Positions 60,220 through 64,000 of a stretch of DNA of 64,000 bases are shown here, piece after piece; the first letter of the stretch is position 1, and each line of letters begins with the position of its first letter. A program made the position numbers and the translations under genes. The stretch comes from Helopsaltes ochotensis. Lineage: Eukaryota; Chordata; Aves; Passeriformes; Locustellidae. The stretch covers positions 62,001 through 126,000 of the forward strand of contig VXBM01001603.1 in NCBI GenBank assembly GCA_013400155.1, in the 5' to 3' direction. A model generated the notes under the pieces. That model worked only from the letters and a program-made list of their open reading frames with translations, ran no database searches and was not told the DNA's origin.

Positions 60220-61850
60220 CTGCACAAAGTAAGTCTATAAAACAGTAGAAGCTGAACTTCATTTTCAGTTTCAGTACATAACATATATTCACCAACATTT
60301 TCCCCAGAAACAGATTCTATTGTAACAGCTGGACCAATAACCATTCTGTGCGCTAAACTGATTGAATAGTCTCATTATATAATGCTAGGCTGGTTTGTCT
60401 GATCCAAACCATACTCAGAATCATGGAAATACTTTCACTAACTTATAAGAAAACAAGGAAAAACCCCAAAGCAACAATGTCAGTTGTTGCAGTTACAGTG
60501 TCAATCTGTGTCAATCTCTCATTCTTATTCACACTGTATTGTTTCTGAGTTTATCAGACTGTTTCAGCACAAAATTCCTACAGAGCAACATAAGGATGCA
60601 TAAACTAGAGGAACTGACTGTACAATGTAGCAAACAACTTGCAAGGAAAATTTATTTTTAGAGAGATCTTTACAACTGTAAATTATAATATTCTTGTTTT
60701 TTAAACAGATGCATTTTCTGACAAAAATGTAAATTTTAAATTGCTAGTTGTACTGTCATAAAACTGGCAGGAATATCCTACTTAAACACCATCAATGTTT
60801 CTCAAAGTATCAAAATCCCCACACAGCTCTCTCTACAGGAATACAGATAGAAATTAATTATCCTTTTGCTCTTTGAGCTATTCTGAACACTGATTCTTCT
60901 GCACCACAAAAACTTTCTCTGCCATGGATTTTTTTACACCTTTCAGAATGGCAAGCTCATTTCTGTGCCAATGATGGACGTTTAAAAAAATGGTATAAAG
61001 ACAATTTCAAATGCTGAGATTTCCTGTAGCTCAAGGTTCAAAAGACATGATTACCATCTTCCTAGTTCCTGCAGAGCTCTCATACACCAACCACATTTTT
61101 TGAGTACAAAAAAATGGAGTCTAATGAAGGTTTACTTTATACTTTTTTTCCTGTATATCTCTTGTGTAGATGAATGAAGAAATACTACCTTTGTCAGCTC
61201 CACCTTTTTCATTGCCTCCTGGTCTGATAAGTTTCTTCTTTCCTCTCTTACGTGAATTATTCTGTATATATACCCCTGGTTTTAGCATCTCTACATTACA
61301 GAACAGCTCTGTACTAGCACTCTACCTTCTTTTAGCTGATAAATTCTATCAATACCAAAAAATACTTCTGTAAGCCTAAAAAGTCAACTTCATATGCTCT
61401 CCTACATCGTTTCTCAAAGTGTGGATCCTGACTACTCTAGAAGCCCTGGATCTATTCAAAGATGGGTGTGCATTTGTGAAAATCACAAAGAACCAACTAT
61501 CTACCACTTACAGGAATTATATGTGTATTTGCAGCCAGAAGTTAGAAATATTGTTATACCTTCCTTTCTCAGCACACTTCAAAAGAATAAAACTACTGAT
61601 TTTTCTGAAAAACAGGATGGCAAAAGGAGTTCCATGTGATGCAGACAAGTTCAAGGAAGTAGAAAAGAAAGGTACTTACTGAGAAGTTTCTTCAATAACT
61701 TAAGAACACTGTCCTGACTTCTGTTATCAGTTCTCTAACATCATGCCCCTGATATGCAATCTAACGGATCTAGTTCTCTACTTATCACTGAAACTACTCT
61801 CTGGTCTTCCAAAACTCAAAAGGTTCCTTCACCACAAATGACAAAGCAAA
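60220..61850. other. POC5: POC5 upstream intron or 5' flank
   Basis: AT-rich, without CpG island, exon or recognised repeat. A 5' UTR exon of POC5 cannot be placed here with confidence. Confidence 0.45.
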
Positions 61851-62640
61851 GCGACCTCAGTCGACCTCACACAGCTTCCCCTCAAGGTCCTTCACCATCT
61901 TCCTTGCCCTCCTTTGGATGCTCTCAAATAGCAGAATGTCTCTCTGGTACTGTGGCCCCCAGAGCTGCCCCCAGCACTGAGGTGAGGCTGCCCCAGAGCA
62001 GAGCAGAGCAGGACAATCCCCTCCCTTGCCCGGCTGGAGATGCTGTGCCTGATGCACAGGGGTGGCCCTCCTGCCTGCCAGGGCACTGCTGACTCATGTC
62101 CAACTTGCCATCAGCCAGGACCCACCAGACCACCTCAGTGGGGCTGCTCTCCAGTCTCTCATCTTCCAATTTGTTCCTATGTCCAGGGCTGCCCTGTCCC
62201 AGGTGGTTTTTCTGCCTCTGAGGAAATCAACAGCCCCACCCACTTCAGTATTGTCAACAAACTTACTTAGTACATCTTCAATGCCTGCATCCATGTTGAA
62301 AAGCACCAGGCTTAAGATGGAGCCCTGTGGAATCCCCTAGGGACAGGTCACCACTGTGATGTCACCCATTCACTGTAACCCTCTGAGCCTGACCTGTGAG
62401 TCAGTTGCTCACCCATCACATGATGTTGTTTACCCAGCTGTGCGCCTGACATTTTGTCCAGAAGGATCCTGTGAGAGATGGTATCAAAAGCTTTACTAAA
62501 ATCCAAAAAGATCACATTGACTGGCTTCCCTTGATCACGTTGGTGGGTCACCTTGTCATAAAAGGGAATTCAGTTTCTCAGGCAGGGCCTTCATGTCTTC
62601 TCATGAACCCATGCTGGCTGTGATTGACCACAACCATGTT
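61850..62640 (-). mobile_element. CR1 LINE fragment with reverse-transcriptase remnant, - strand
   Basis: On the minus strand 62348-62551 encodes VNVIFLDFSKAFDTISHRIL, the conserved LDFSKAFD motif of CR1-type reverse transcriptase, followed by LLDKM. Downstream on the same strand are the LSKFVDNTEVGG and ALDIGTNWK segments in a different frame and the CR1 sequence near 61860-62060. Frameshifts separate the blocks, so this is a dead copy. Confidence 0.9.
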
Positions 62641-63465
62641 GCAGACTAAAGCAAAGAACTCATCTCTGCCTTGTCTGTGTCCCTGTTCCTGAGGTGACCA
62701 TCCCCATCATGTAACAGACTCATGTTATTTCTGGAATGCCTTTTATTATTGACACATTTTTAAAAACTACTTTTTCTGTCCCCCACAGTACTGGCCAGCT
62801 TCAAGTCTAACTGAGCTCTGGCCACATGAATTTCCTGTCTCCCATGGACAGCTGAATATCTGTATTTCTCCCGTGTAATCTGACTTTGCTTCCACTGGGC
62901 ATATGCTTTCCTTTTTTGCCTTAGCTTCAGAAGAAGATCCCTGCTCAGCCAAGCTGGCCTAAGAATAACCTGTCAGCTTTGATCTCAGTGAACAAGCACT
63001 AAGTACCACAAAATACCGGATAAGTTTCTAAAAGAGAAATCAAGGGATATTAAGACACCACATCTGGGTCAACAAGCTAACTTGCTAAGCTGCAAATCAT
63101 TATATGGTGAAAGACAAGTGAGAAGAACATCCTCAGGCTTACCAGGTTCTTCTAAACTTACCTGAGCATCTGTCAAAATACGTCTGACTTTGTTAAAGAA
63201 AGATTCCTGCTAACAGCAGCAGTTTCTTGCAAACCATAAGCATACAATTGCAATTGTAACACTGCTACTTTTAAGAAACAGGTGGCAACTATAAAGACCT
63301 TTGTCTGACTCAAAATCATTGCTCTCCTCCTTAATTTTGAACTAATTATGCTCAGGTTTTTGTGGGTTTGGCTTTGTTTTTAACTAAATGTGATGCTTTC
63401 CAAATAATTTAGCGTTTCGTTCGGATCAGAGGACCCAACACCTAGAAAAATGAACCATCAAGTAG
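62641..63465. other. Sequence between two CR1 fragments
   Basis: The first part (to about 62990) may still be diverged CR1 coding region on the minus strand, since the two fragments have the same orientation. From 63000 to 63465 I see nothing recognisable. Confidence 0.4.
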
Positions 63466-64000
63466 TGGGTGAGGTCAGAACAGACCACAGTGGGTCATCT
63501 AGTCCAACCCTCCTGCTTAAGCAAGGCCATCCTAGAGCACATAGCACAGGATTGCATCCAGGTGGTTCTTGAATACCTCCAATGAGGGAGACTCCACAAT
63601 CTCTCTGAGCAACCTGTTGCAGTGCACGGTCACCTGCATAATAAAGTCCCCCTTCACATTCAGGTGGAACTTCCTGTGTATCAGTTTCTGCCCATTACCT
63701 CTTGTCCTATTGCCTGGCACCACTAGGAAGGCTCCATTGCCTTGGAACTCTCCCTTCAGGTAATTATATACACTGCTGAGGTCTCCTCTCGGTTGTCTCT
63801 TCTTGGGGCTGAACAGGCCCAGCTCCCTCCATCTTTCCTCTTAAGAGAGATGCTCCAGACCCCTCATCATCTCTGTAGCCTCTGCTGGACTCACTCCAGG
63901 AGCTCCATGTCCCTCTTGTCCTGAGGAGCCCAGAGCTGGACACAGCACTCCAGGTGAGGCCTCACTAGGACTGAGTACAGGGGCAGAATCACCTCTCTCC
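63466..64000 (-). mobile_element. CR1 LINE 3' end, - strand, running off the window
   Basis: The + strand reads TCATCTAGTCCAACCCTCCT, GACTCCACAATCTCTCTGAG, GGGGCTGAACAGGCCCAGCT, CTGCTGGACTCACTCCAGGA and CACAGCACTCCAGGTGAGGC: the CR1 3' end in reverse, well conserved. It lies within 850 bp of the CR1 copy at 61850-62640 with the same orientation. Confidence 0.9.

Noticed and set aside
60219..60344. In-frame minus-strand extension upstream of the POC5 ATG
   Set aside because: A good acceptor (TTTGTGCAG) sits one base before the MSSDEEK start, which matches the known POC5 N-terminus, so the extension is intron.
1..64000. CRISPR arrays, operons, phage or plasmid features
   Set aside because: No regularly spaced repeats, ribosome-binding sites or compact gene arrangement. 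The window is intron-rich vertebrate DNA.

Overview
This is vertebrate nuclear DNA, almost certainly from a bird and probably a passerine. Genes are split by long introns with GT/AG boundaries, the interspersed repeats are CR1 LINE fragments and ERV LTRs of bird type, and the gene order POLK - ANKDD1B - POC5 is the one known from human 5q13. Nothing prokaryotic (operon, CRISPR, phage) is present, and I found no new multi-gene system.

Layout. (1) 1-2276, + strand: the 3' end of POLK, the translesion DNA polymerase kappa, carrying both UBZ4 ubiquitin-binding zinc fingers and the C-terminal PCNA-binding tail. (2) 2277-7480: POLK 3' UTR and intergenic DNA with a microsatellite and a first ~1 kb solo ERV LTR. 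(3) 7480-35232, + strand: ANKDD1B, beginning in a CpG island interrupted by a 45-base assembly gap. Fifteen coding exons were traced. Eleven exons (2-12) encode the ankyrin region, mostly as 99-nt, phase-0, one-repeat modules, and exons 13-15 encode a death domain and a C-terminal CaaX-like tetrapeptide (CVIS). (4) 35233-36792: a short tail-to-tail intergenic region in which the best polyadenylation signals of the two converging genes lie about 80 bp apart. (5) 36793-60219, - strand: POC5, a centrin-binding centriole protein, 11 coding exons traced with consistent reading phase from ATG to stop (523 codons). Its promoter and 5' UTR are probably beyond the right edge. (6) 60220-64000: POC5 upstream DNA with two CR1 fragments on the - strand, one retaining a reverse-transcriptase segment.

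The three genes do not form a pathway. POLK acts in DNA damage bypass, ANKDD1B is an uncharacterised ankyrin/death-domain protein, and POC5 builds the distal centriole. The most rewarding observations are the mosaic identity of two LTR copies 48 kb apart (about 99% identical cores with strongly diverged ends), evidence that the assembly gap in ANKDD1B exon 1 may be spurious, the CaaX box of ANKDD1B, a perfect 110-bp tandem duplication in a POC5 intron, a decayed tRNA-Asn-like sequence in an ANKDD1B intron, and a shortened N-terminal region of POC5. Gene identities rest on recognising the encoded proteins; no database search was run.
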